A stretch of 5,040 nucleotides of DNA from Propionibacteriaceae bacterium (lineage in GTDB: Bacteria; Actinomycetota; Actinomycetes; Propionibacteriales; Propionibacteriaceae): NCBI GenBank assembly GCA_031262845.1, contig JAISGZ010000207.1:1-5040 (forward strand), given 5' to 3'. This document shows, in pieces, positions 1 through 5,038 of this stretch. The position numbers and the translations under genes are program-made. The notes beneath the pieces are model-generated. The model had not been told where the DNA came from. It ran no database searches and worked only from the letters and a program-made list of their open reading frames with translations. Every line of letters begins with the position of its first letter. Position 1 is the stretch's first letter.

Positions 1-406
1 TTTCGGCGGCGGCTAGCGCGGTTTCGGCGGCTTCGTAGGCTTCCATGGCCTCCAACTCGAGGTCTTCCAAGGTGACGATACGAGTCTTCAGGTGTTCGAT
101 TTCGTCGATCATGCCGGTCAGGGCTTTGGCGTCGAGCGTGCCGTCCTTGACCCGTCGTTCGTTCCGGGCCAGGCGGTCTTTGACTGGTCCGACATCGGCT
201 TCGGCTTTGTCCCGGGCGGCGGCCGCATCCGACACGGCGGTGCGGGCGGCGATGACGTTGTCCTGACTGCTGCGGTGCTGGCCGGCCAAGGTTTCGATGG
301 TCTGATGAACCGGCAAAGTCTGGACGCGTTGCTCAAGCTGAGCGATCGCGGTATCAACCGCTTGCAAGTCCAACAACTGCCGTTGGACCGCCGGATCAGC
401 TTTCAT
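1..406 (-). CDS. Coiled-coil C4-type zinc-ribbon protein, 5' part only
   Basis: The reading frame starts at ATG 406-404 and stays open to the window edge, giving 135 residues. It begins MKADPAVQRQLLDLQAVDTA and continues as an almost unbroken amphipathic helix rich in A, E, R and L (for example AVSDAAAARDKAEADV, then KALTGMIDEIEHLKTRIVTL), which is a long coiled coil. The N-terminal MKADP..Q..LLDLQ pattern and the hairpin coiled coil match the Rv2229c-like zinc-ribbon family (DUF164 / CT398-like). Members are usually about 240 residues, with two CxxC pairs near the C-terminus. That zinc site would lie left of the window, so I cannot see it. No signal peptide or membrane segment is visible, so it is probably cytosolic. 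The molecular role of the family is not settled. In many actinobacteria it follows a Nif3-like gene; here nothing on the same strand lies close upstream, so it may head its transcript. Base composition matches glnE and not the TA region. Family confidence is high, function unknown. Confidence 0.85.
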   Translation of the reverse strand, partial: MKADPAVQRQLLDLQAVDTAIAQLEQRVQTLPVHQTIETLAGQHRSSQDNVIAARTAVSDAAAARDKAEADVGPVKDRLARNERRVKDGTLDAKALTGMIDEIEHLKTRIVTLEDLELEAMEAYEAAETALAAAE

Positions 407-436
407 AACCGGCCTACTTTCATGACATTGCCTCCT
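403..436 (-). promoter_or_regulatory. Strong ribosome-binding site with six-codon leader ORF overlapping the zinc-ribbon start
   Basis: Read on the minus strand, AGGAGG (436-431) is the best ribosome-binding site near this gene, but it lies 24 bases from the zinc-ribbon ATG at 406. It is correctly spaced (7 bases) for an ATG at 423, which opens a short frame, MKVGRL, ending in TGA at 405-403. That stop shares ATGA with the gene's start codon. No other in-frame start between the SD and 406 would rescue the spacing. Both starts read ATGAAAG and lie 17 bases apart, suggesting a small tandem duplication. I infer translation by re-initiation or coupling; an alternative is weak direct initiation at 406. 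Confidence 0.45.
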
Positions 437-566
437 GTGGCTGCGCTTGACCAGACTATGGCCACCTCATTCAAGACCCCGGGTCGGCGCTGCCGCTCAT
501 CGTAGTCGAACCACAGTTAACACTGGTCACAGATGCAGCGCGTCAGTGACCGACCGAGTTACCGTC

Positions 567-632
567 TCATCGCTCATGGCGGTGTGTGTGATTGTGATGG
601 CGATGAGAAATGATCACGGAGTAAGTCTTCAC
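567..632 (-). pseudogene. Truncated toxin-like frame after the 61-codon gene
   Basis: A GTG at 632-630 overlaps the stop of the preceding 61-codon gene by four bases (GTGA), the junction usual between antitoxin and toxin genes. The frame gives only 21 residues, starting VKTYSVIISHR and ending in the histidine-rich HHNHTHRHER before TGA at 569-567. Two readings are possible. The start resembles the first beta strand of RelE/ParE toxins, which often begin with K-x-Y-x-V-x-I-S-x-x-A. Alternatively, V-I-I-S-x-R-x-H matches the C-terminal catalytic tail of the YoeB encoded at 1269-1535 (VIISCRGH). In either case the remainder of a toxin (normally 80-100 residues) is missing, and I found no continuation in the other minus-strand frames. 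Upstream the frame is closed by TAA two codons before the GTG. It may also be a chance frame. Confidence 0.35.
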
Positions 633-814
633 TGGTTACGAGCTCGCAGCCGCGCCATCATCTCGTCAATCGTGGTCCCCTGCTCTGGTTGATCTCGAAA
701 ATCGGCGATGATTTGGTCCAGATGAGTTCGAAGTTCCGAGCCAGTCATATGAGGCAAGACGTCATCTGGCGCGGCCGGATAGATCGGCTCATTCCAGGCA
801 GGCTCAGCACTCAT
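629..814 (-). CDS. Small acidic protein, possible orphan antitoxin (61 aa)
   Basis: The protein starts MSAEPAWNEPIYPAAPDDVL and ends in a predicted helix, GTTIDEMMARLRARNQ. It is acidic overall, with a basic last helix, and has no signal peptide, transmembrane segment or cysteine. I do not recognise a family with certainty. Size, charge, a C-terminal helix of the kind that often binds a toxin, the 4-base GTGA overlap with a toxin-like frame, and a divergent position next to an intact TA operon all suggest an antitoxin whose toxin has been lost. It lacks an obvious N-terminal DNA-binding fold (no ribbon-helix-helix pattern like that of the RelB at 992). No SD precedes the ATG, but a -10-like TACACT ends exactly seven bases before it, which fits leaderless expression. 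A shorter start at the internal ATG (residue 23) is possible. Alternatively it is an unrelated hypothetical protein. Confidence 0.55.
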   Translation of the reverse strand: MSAEPAWNEPIYPAAPDDVLPHMTGSELRTHLDQIIADFRDQPEQGTTIDEMMARLRARNQ

Positions 815-936
815 ACATTCAGTGTAAATGGCTGTTTTTCAGTGGAAAACCACGCCTCTGCAACGGGCTAGGCATCGTAGATATGACGGTTGGTGCCGCT
901 GAACTCGCACCAGCAGTGACCGTCGGTTGCACTCAT
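811..936 (-). pseudogene. Amber-interrupted small frame upstream of the 61-codon gene
   Basis: A frame opens at ATG 936-934 with MSATDGHCWCEFSGTNRH and runs 22 codons to TAG (870-868). Past that stop, the same frame stays open for 18 more codons (beginning PVAEAWFSTEKQ) and ends in TGA at 813-811, which overlaps the ATG of the 61-codon gene by four bases. The CWC cluster and W/F content look more like protein than random leader, but I recognise no family. It could be a gene killed by one nonsense mutation, a real 22-residue peptide, or chance. No SD is visible before 936. Confidence 0.2.
814..848 (-). promoter_or_regulatory. Candidate leaderless promoter for the 61-codon gene
   Basis: On the minus strand, TTTCCA (848-843) and TACACT (826-821) are separated by 16 bp. 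TACACT fits the actinobacterial TANNNT -10 pattern, and its last base lies seven bases before the A of the ATG at 814, so transcription would start at or next to the start codon. That explains the absence of an SD. The 7-mer CACTGAA occurs twice here (844-838 and 824-818), 20 bp apart, one copy overlapping the -10: a plausible operator. The -35 match is only moderate. Confidence 0.4.
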
Positions 937-955
937 ATTATGGTAGAATGCACTC
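928..955 (+). promoter_or_regulatory. Promoter and candidate operator of the relB-yoeB operon
   Basis: TAGAAT (944-949) is a good -10 and is preceded by TGG, making an extended -10 (TG-N-TAGAAT). No strong -35 is visible at the expected distance, which extended -10 promoters tolerate. Transcription would begin near 956, giving a leader of roughly 36 bases. The 7-mer TGCACTC occurs at 928-934 and 949-955, 21 bp (two helical turns) apart, bracketing the -10. RelB-family antitoxins repress their own operons by binding operator repeats near the promoter, so these are the natural candidates. The operator role is inferred. Confidence 0.5.
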
Positions 956-991
956 GGTTATTCACGTTATCAACATCATTCGAGGTGCGAT

Positions 992-1276
992 ATGGCATCA
1001 ACGACATTGACTGTTCGTATGGATTCTGATCTCAAAGCACAAGCAGAGAAGATCTTTCACTCGATGGGTTTGAACTTTACGACCGCTTTCACGATCTTCA
1101 CTCGTCGTGTGGTCCAAGACCGCGAGATTCCTTTCACTATCAAGGCTGAGGAAGCGGACCCGTTTTACGACGAGGCCAATCAGCGTCATCTCAAGCAAGT
1201 GCTGGATGAAGCTAGGAATGGGCACGGTCTTATCACCAAGACGATGGATGAGCTTGAAATGATGGCTCGTGACTGA
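992..1276 (+). CDS. RelB/DinJ-family antitoxin
   Basis: This 94-residue protein is a type II antitoxin that should bind and neutralise the toxin encoded immediately downstream and repress its own operon. Residues 1-50 form a ribbon-helix-helix domain: beta strand TTLTVRMD (4-11), first helix with L14-K15-A16-Q17-A18-E19, the turn G26-L27, and second helix TTAFTIFTRRVVQDR (30-44), followed by the typical E-I-P-F (45-48). This is the standard DinJ pattern (R-M-D-x-x-L-K-x-x-A-E ... G-L-N-x-T-T-A-F). The acidic C-terminal half, with LKQVLDEARNGHG, would wrap the toxin. The ATG is preceded by GAGG (982-985) with six bases of spacing, which supports this start. The last eight bases overlap the toxin gene, indicating coupled translation. 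Composition is more AT-rich than glnE, which suggests acquisition. RelB/DinJ next to a YoeB-type toxin is less usual than YefM/Phd with YoeB. Cytoplasmic. Family assignment is secure; the partner assignment rests on the overlap. Confidence 0.93.
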   Translation: MASTTLTVRMDSDLKAQAEKIFHSMGLNFTTAFTIFTRRVVQDREIPFTIKAEEADPFYDEANQRHLKQVLDEARNGHGLITKTMDELEMMARD

Positions 1277-1535
1277 TCTCCGCTTCCATCCGGAGGGCTG
1301 GGACGACTATCTCTACTGGCAGTCCCAAGACAAACGGACTTTGCGGCGAATTAACGCTCTCATCCAAGCCGCGCTCCGTGAGCCGCGCGACGGTATTGGT
1401 CAGCCCGAAGCCTTACGAGGTGATCTTGCTGGGGCTTGGAGTCGGCGTATTGACAAGGAAAACCGCATTGTTTATTTGATTGAGGATGATGCCATCGTCA
1501 TTATTTCCTGCCGCGGTCACTACTCTGATCACTAG
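1269..1535 (+). CDS. yoeB: Txe/YoeB-family toxin, ribosome-dependent mRNA endonuclease
   Basis: This 88-residue protein matches E. coli YoeB (84 residues) along its whole length: GWDDYLYWQSQDKRTLRRIN (10-29), then P-E-A-L-R-G (46-51), W-S-R-R-I (57-61), N-R-I-V-Y (65-69) and the C-terminal I-S-C-R-G-H-Y (79-85). The residues that form the YoeB active site are all present: E47, R66, H84 and Y85, equivalent to E46, R65, H83 and Y84 of E. coli. It should therefore be active, cutting mRNA in the ribosomal A site and stopping translation when the antitoxin is degraded. Three residues (S-D-H) extend past the usual end. The GTG start lies eight bases inside the antitoxin gene with no strong SD, fitting coupling, and gives exactly the family's N-terminus. 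A 5-bp hairpin (ACTCT/AGAGT, 1522-1538) spans the stop but has no T-run, so I do not call a terminator. An unprotected active toxin implies that the upstream antitoxin works. Confidence 0.94.
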   Translation: MTDLRFHPEGWDDYLYWQSQDKRTLRRINALIQAALREPRDGIGQPEALRGDLAGAWSRRIDKENRIVYLIEDDAIVIISCRGHYSDH

Positions 1536-1607
1536 AGTCTCTGCAGATTCAAGCGCGAGCAACGGAGGGCATTGACAGCCGACCCGCGATCATCGGCGAA
1601 CCAAAAC

Positions 1608-1657
1608 GAGCCTTCCCTGGCTCTTTCCCGGCTGACCGGGTGAGCGGTCGAGTAGGG
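1608..1657 (+). promoter_or_regulatory. glnE leader: small hairpins and ribosome-binding site
   Basis: Between the toxin stop and glnE the sequence has GAGCC/GGCTC (1608-1612 with 1619-1623, loop TTCCCT, followed by TTT) and CCCGG/CCGGG (1627-1631 with 1636-1640, loop CTGA). GACCG (1634-1638) can instead pair with CGGTC (1645-1649), excluding the second stem. AGGG (1654-1657), seven bases before the GTG, is the probable ribosome-binding site. The first stem with TTT could act as a weak terminator for the TA operon. A perfect TTGACA at 1572-1577 lacks a matching -10. Five-bp stems are expected by chance in GC-rich DNA, so a regulatory role is only possible. Confidence 0.25.
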
Positions 1658-1664
1658 TGAAACC

Positions 1665-4600
1665 GTGGCACAACCAAGCCCGGGAGATCTGGCCCGGTGG
1701 GGTTTTCTCGACGCAAAGAAGGCGGCGGCAGCAGCGATGGAGCTGGAGCCGCTGGGGAGCGAGCGGGCGGCCCAATTGACGGCGTTGTGTGGCCGGGCGG
1801 CCGACCCCGACCAGGCGATTAAGGCTTTGGCGGCCTTGGTGCCGTGCGCGGAACAACTGGCCCAGGTGCTGGCCGATGAAGCGGCGCGGGGACGTTTGAT
1901 CGCGATCTTGGGGGCGTCGGCTGAACTGGGGCAGTGGTTGACCCGGCGGCCGGACGAATTGGCGGTCTTCCTGGAACCAGGGCAGCGGGTCGAAGCGGCC
2001 CGGATATCGGCCGATCTGTTGGCGGCAGTCGGTTTGGGTACGGCCGGAGAACCATTCGACGCTGCTTCCACGAGCAGTCAAGCTCTTCCAGAATCAGGGC
2101 CAACCCCGGACAGGAAACGAGAGAACGAGTCTCATCACCCGTTGCCGAACGACTTGCAAGGATCCAAATCGGCTCCGGAAGTAGAGCGTGAGGACGCCGG
2201 GTCTCACCAACCGTTGTCCAATGACGTACTAAGGCCACAGACGGCCACCGGTACGAAACCTCTTTCCCCGGAAGATGCCCTTCGCCAGGCTTACCGGCGT
2301 CACGTGATGCGGATCGCCGCCCGTGACCTGACCGCTCCCGACCCGGCAGCGATCTTGGAAGACATCACGGGGGAGTTGTCCGATCTGGCCGATGCCGTGA
2401 TTCAGGCGGCCTTGGCGCTGGCTCAAACCAGGGTGCCGAAGGCCGACCTTGTCCGGTTGGCAGTCATCGCCCTTGGTAAAACTGGGGCTCAGGAACTCAA
2501 CTACATCTCCGACGTCGACGTGCTCTATGTCGCCGAACCGACCTTGGACGAGGCCGGACAGCCGGTTGAGGTGGACGCCACGACCGTAGCCACTCGGGTA
2601 GTGACAACGTTGATGACGATCATTTCGGGCACCACCGCGGCCGGTACGATCTGGCCGATCGACGCCAACCTGCGACCGGAGGGAGCCGCCGGACCATTGG
2701 TCCGTTCACTGGCGGCGATGGAGCGCTACTACGAACGCTGGGCGGAAAACTGGGAGTTCCAGGCGATGCTGAAAGCCCGGCCGGCGGCCGGTGACCGTCA
2801 ACTCGGCCAGGATTTCGTCGATCTCGTCAGCCCACTGGTCTGGCGGGCCGCTCAACGGCCCGACTTCCTTAGCCACAGCCAAGCCATGCGCCAACGAGTC
2901 GTCGACCACATCCCGGCCAAAGAAGCCGATCGGGAAATCAAACTCGGTCGCGGCGGTCTGCGGGATACGGAATTCTCGGTCCAACTCCTGCAACTTGTTC
3001 ACGGCCGAAACGACCAACGTCTCCGACTGCGAGCCACCCTGCCGGCTCTGCGTGAGCTGACGAGTCACGGTTACATCGGCCGGGCCGACGGCGCGACGCT
3101 GAACCAGGCTTATCGGTTTCAACGGTTGCTCGAACACCGGGCCCAGCTGTGGAGCCTGAAACGAACCCATCTGATGCCAGAAGCGACGGACCAGCCAGGG
3201 CTACGCCGGTTGGCCCGGTCGGTAGGTCTTGTTTCTGCGGCGGATGTGACCGGGCGCTGGCAAGAGTCAACCCGACAGGTCCGGCGGCTCCACCAGCGAG
3301 TCTTCTACTCACCACTGTTAGCGGCCGTCAGCCGGATTCCAACTGATGAAGCCCGCCTGACGCCGGAAGCGGCCCGTGACCGGCTCCAAGCCCTCGGTTA
3401 CGCCGACCCGGCGGCCGCTCTCCGCCACATCGAAGCCTTGACGACCGGGCTCAGCCGGCGAGCCGAAATCCAGCGTCAGCTGCTGCCGGCCATGCTCAGT
3501 TGGATCGCCGAGGGCCCGAACCCGGATATGGGTTTGCTGGCTTTCCGCCAAGTGTCCGACGCTCTTGGTAACACGCCTTTCTATCTCCGGGCTTTACGTG
3601 ACGAGGGTGCAACGGCTGAACGCCTAGCCAGAGTTTTGTCGTCTTCACGCTACGTCGGTCGCTTACTGCTGCACGAACCGGCCAGTGTCGAGTTGCTGGC
3701 CCACCCGGAAATCGCGCCCATCAAACCTCGATCAGTGCTGGTCACGGAGATGACCTCGGTCGTCAGTCGCCACACCGGGGCTGGAACCACGGCTGGACCG
3801 GTGACGGCGAAGTCGGCAGCGACGACGGACGTGGCTCAGGTCAGTTCAACGCGATCGGAGACAACATCCCGCACCGCGCCGCTCGAAGGTCACGGTCCGG
3901 CCGCCAGCCCTGAACCGACGCAACGTGCGGGCAGTCCGGATCCGGCCGCTGTGCAATCGGCCGGTGCGGCTTTACAGACGGTTCGACGGCGTGAACTGCT
4001 TCGGGTGGCGATGTCGGATTTGTTGGCTGAGGCCGATATCCGCCGGGTTGGCCGTGAGTTGTCCGATATCACCGACGCCTCGATCGAAGCGGCGCTGACC
4101 GTGGCTCAGCGGCTTATTCCCGAGACGCCGGCGATGGCGATCGTGGCACTCGGCCGATGGGGTGGCGGTGAGATGAGTTACGCCTCCGACGCCGATTTGA
4201 TCTACGTCGTCGAAGACGGCGCCGACGCTGCGGCGATGCGCCAAGCGGCGGCCGTGGTCACGCTGATGCGGCGACTACTGACGACGACCGGCCCAGACCC
4301 CGGGCTCGAATTGGATGCCGATTTGCGGCCGGAAGGTAAAGACGGCCCGATCGTGCGGACACTGTCGTCGTACCGGGCCTACTACGATCGCTGGAGTTCA
4401 CCGTGGGAAGCCCAAGCTCTCATCCGGGCCCGCATCGGTGCTGGTCAGACGGATTTGGGGCAAGCCTTCCTGGACATCATCGACCCCTTGCGTTACCCCG
4501 ACGGTGGCGTCGGCGACGATCAACTCCGACAGATGCGTCAGCTCAAGAGCCGGATGGAAAATGAGCGTCTACCCCGTGGGCGAGCCCGTGACCACGTCAA

Positions 4601-4979
4601 ACTCGGGCGCGGTGGTCTGACCGATGTCGAGTGGACGATTCAACTGTTCCAGCTCGACCAGGCTTACGCCGTCCCAGGTCTGAAAACCACATCGACCCTG
4701 GGCGCCCTGGCGGCCGCTCAGGAAGCTGACCTGGTGACAGCCGAGGAAGCCGAAGCCCTATCCCAAGCCTGGCTGCTGGCCAGCCGCATCCGCAACGCCA
4801 TCATGTTGCTGCGGGACAAAGCTTCCGATGCCCTGCCGACTGACTCCTTCCAAGCCGCCCAAGTCGCCGAACTGCTCGGTTTCGGCAAGGGTGGCGCCTC
4901 CCACCTCAGCGAAACCTGGGGCCAAACCGCCTTAAAGGCCAAGAAAGTCGTCGACCACCGTTTCTGGGGCGAAGAGTAA
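1665..4979 (+). CDS. glnE: Bifunctional glutamine synthetase adenylyltransferase / adenylyl-removing enzyme
   Basis: GlnE attaches AMP to, and removes it from, a conserved tyrosine of glutamine synthetase, turning the enzyme down when nitrogen is plentiful and up when it is scarce; PII signalling normally sets the direction. The 1104-residue protein has two homologous nucleotidyltransferase halves. The N-terminal half (by family, adenylyl-removing) has LGKTGAQELNYISDVD (270-285; D283 and D285), I-D-A-N-L-R-P-E-G with D333, and LGRGGLRDTEF (427-437). The C-terminal half (adenylylating) has LGRWGGGEMSYASDAD (829-844; D842 and D844), L-D-A-D-L-R-P-E-G with D884, and LGRGGLTDVEW (980-990). All metal-binding aspartates are present, so both activities should be intact. 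Two low-complexity insertions (about 128-201 and 704-766) make it longer than the 946-residue E. coli enzyme. GTG 1665 is preceded by AGGG at seven bases, and an in-frame TAG lies just upstream, excluding an earlier start. Cytosolic. It may be transcribed from its own leader or by readthrough from the TA operon 129 bases upstream. The stop codon forms the start of an inverted repeat. Confidence 0.96.
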   Translation: MAQPSPGDLARWGFLDAKKAAAAAMELEPLGSERAAQLTALCGRAADPDQAIKALAALVPCAEQLAQVLADEAARGRLIAILGASAELGQWLTRRPDELAVFLEPGQRVEAARISADLLAAVGLGTAGEPFDAASTSSQALPESGPTPDRKRENESHHPLPNDLQGSKSAPEVEREDAGSHQPLSNDVLRPQTATGTKPLSPEDALRQAYRRHVMRIAARDLTAPDPAAILEDITGELSDLADAVIQAALALAQTRVPKADLVRLAVIALGKTGAQELNYISDVDVLYVAEPTLDEAGQPVEVDATTVATRVVTTLMTIISGTTAAGTIWPIDANLRPEGAAGPLVRSLAAMERYYERWAENWEFQAMLKARPAAGDRQLGQDFVDLVSPLVWRAAQRPDFLSHSQAMRQRVVDHIPAKEADREIKLGRGGLRDTEFSVQLLQLVHGRNDQRLRLRATLPALRELTSHGYIGRADGATLNQAYRFQRLLEHRAQLWSLKRTHLMPEATDQPGLRRLARSVGLVSAADVTGRWQESTRQVRRLHQRVFYSPLLAAVSRIPTDEARLTPEAARDRLQALGYADPAAALRHIEALTTGLSRRAEIQRQLLPAMLSWIAEGPNPDMGLLAFRQVSDALGNTPFYLRALRDEGATAERLARVLSSSRYVGRLLLHEPASVELLAHPEIAPIKPRSVLVTEMTSVVSRHTGAGTTAGPVTAKSAATTDVAQVSSTRSETTSRTAPLEGHGPAASPEPTQRAGSPDPAAVQSAGAALQTVRRRELLRVAMSDLLAEADIRRVGRELSDITDASIEAALTVAQRLIPETPAMAIVALGRWGGGEMSYASDADLIYVVEDGADAAAMRQAAAVVTLMRRLLTTTGPDPGLELDADLRPEGKDGPIVRTLSSYRAYYDRWSSPWEAQALIRARIGAGQTDLGQAFLDIIDPLRYPDGGVGDDQLRQMRQLKSRMENERLPRGRARDHVKLGRGGLTDVEWTIQLFQLDQAYAVPGLKTTSTLGALAAAQEADLVTAEEAEALSQAWLLASRIRNAIMLLRDKASDALPTDSFQAAQVAELLGFGKGGASHLSETWGQTALKAKKVVDHRFWGEE
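2118..2228 (+). repeat. Imperfect tandem repeat inside the first GlnE insertion
   Basis: Two related segments lie 23-24 codons apart: RENESHHPLPNDL (residues 152-164, bases 2118-2156) and REDAGSHQPLSNDV (residues 175-188, bases 2187-2228). S-H-x-P-L-x-N-D is shared, and the DNA is similar too (GTCTCA followed by CCGTTG in both copies). The copies sit in a non-conserved, probably disordered segment, so a partial duplication is the simplest explanation. The differences (an extra codon and several substitutions) show it is not recent. Confidence 0.6.
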
Positions 4980-5038
4980 ATTTCAAGCCCAAATGGTTCG
5001 CTTCGTCGGCGTGTCGTGACCATTTTGGCTTGAAATTT
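4978..5038. terminator. Long inverted repeat after glnE, probable bidirectional terminator
   Basis: The left arm (4978-4997, AAATTTCAAGCCCAAATGGT) and right arm (5019-5038) are reverse complements at 19 of 20 positions; the one mismatch is C4990 against T5026. The loop is 21 bases. The left arm starts with the last two bases of the glnE stop codon. A stable RNA hairpin would form from either strand. There is no T-run after the right arm beyond the TTT that belongs to the stem, so this is not a textbook intrinsic terminator. A symmetric stem suits a terminator shared with a convergent gene to the right of the window, or a stabilising 3' end. It could instead be a dispersed palindromic repeat. 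Confidence 0.55.

Noticed and set aside
475..485. GACCC-C-GGGTC palindrome upstream of the zinc-ribbon gene
   Set aside because: Eleven bases with a one-base centre cannot form a useful hairpin, and no promoter elements at correct spacing accompany it.
92..505. Plus-strand 137-codon frame opposite the zinc-ribbon gene
   Set aside because: The minus strand there encodes a recognisable coiled-coil protein with a family-specific N-terminus; the plus-strand product has no family features.
524..550. GGTCAC/GTGACC inverted repeat in the intergenic region
   Set aside because: Six-bp arms with a 15-base gap, no T-run and no promoter nearby; too weak to call a terminator or operator.
447..692. Plus-strand 81-codon frame
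   Set aside because: It lies opposite the truncated toxin-like frame and the end of the 61-codon gene, has no ribosome-binding site, and its product is arginine/serine-rich without a domain.
1572..1577. Perfect TTGACA as a -35 for glnE
   Set aside because: No TANNNT or other acceptable -10 lies 16-19 bp downstream; the closest hexamers are GC-rich.
1572..1643. TTG-started 23-codon frame between yoeB and glnE, in frame with the toxin stop
   Set aside because: GGAGGG is only two bases before the TTG, too close for initiation, and the product has no recognisable features. Readthrough of the toxin TAG is unsupported.
1532..2081. Two long minus-strand open frames (179 and 163 codons) opposite the start of glnE
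   Set aside because: They are antisense shadows of GC-rich glnE. Their products are proline/arginine/serine-rich with no recognisable domain, while the plus-strand frame is clearly conserved GlnE.
4718..5023. Minus-strand 101-codon frame across the glnE end
   Set aside because: Antisense to conserved GlnE C-terminal sequence, begins inside the inverted repeat and has no ribosome-binding site or domain.
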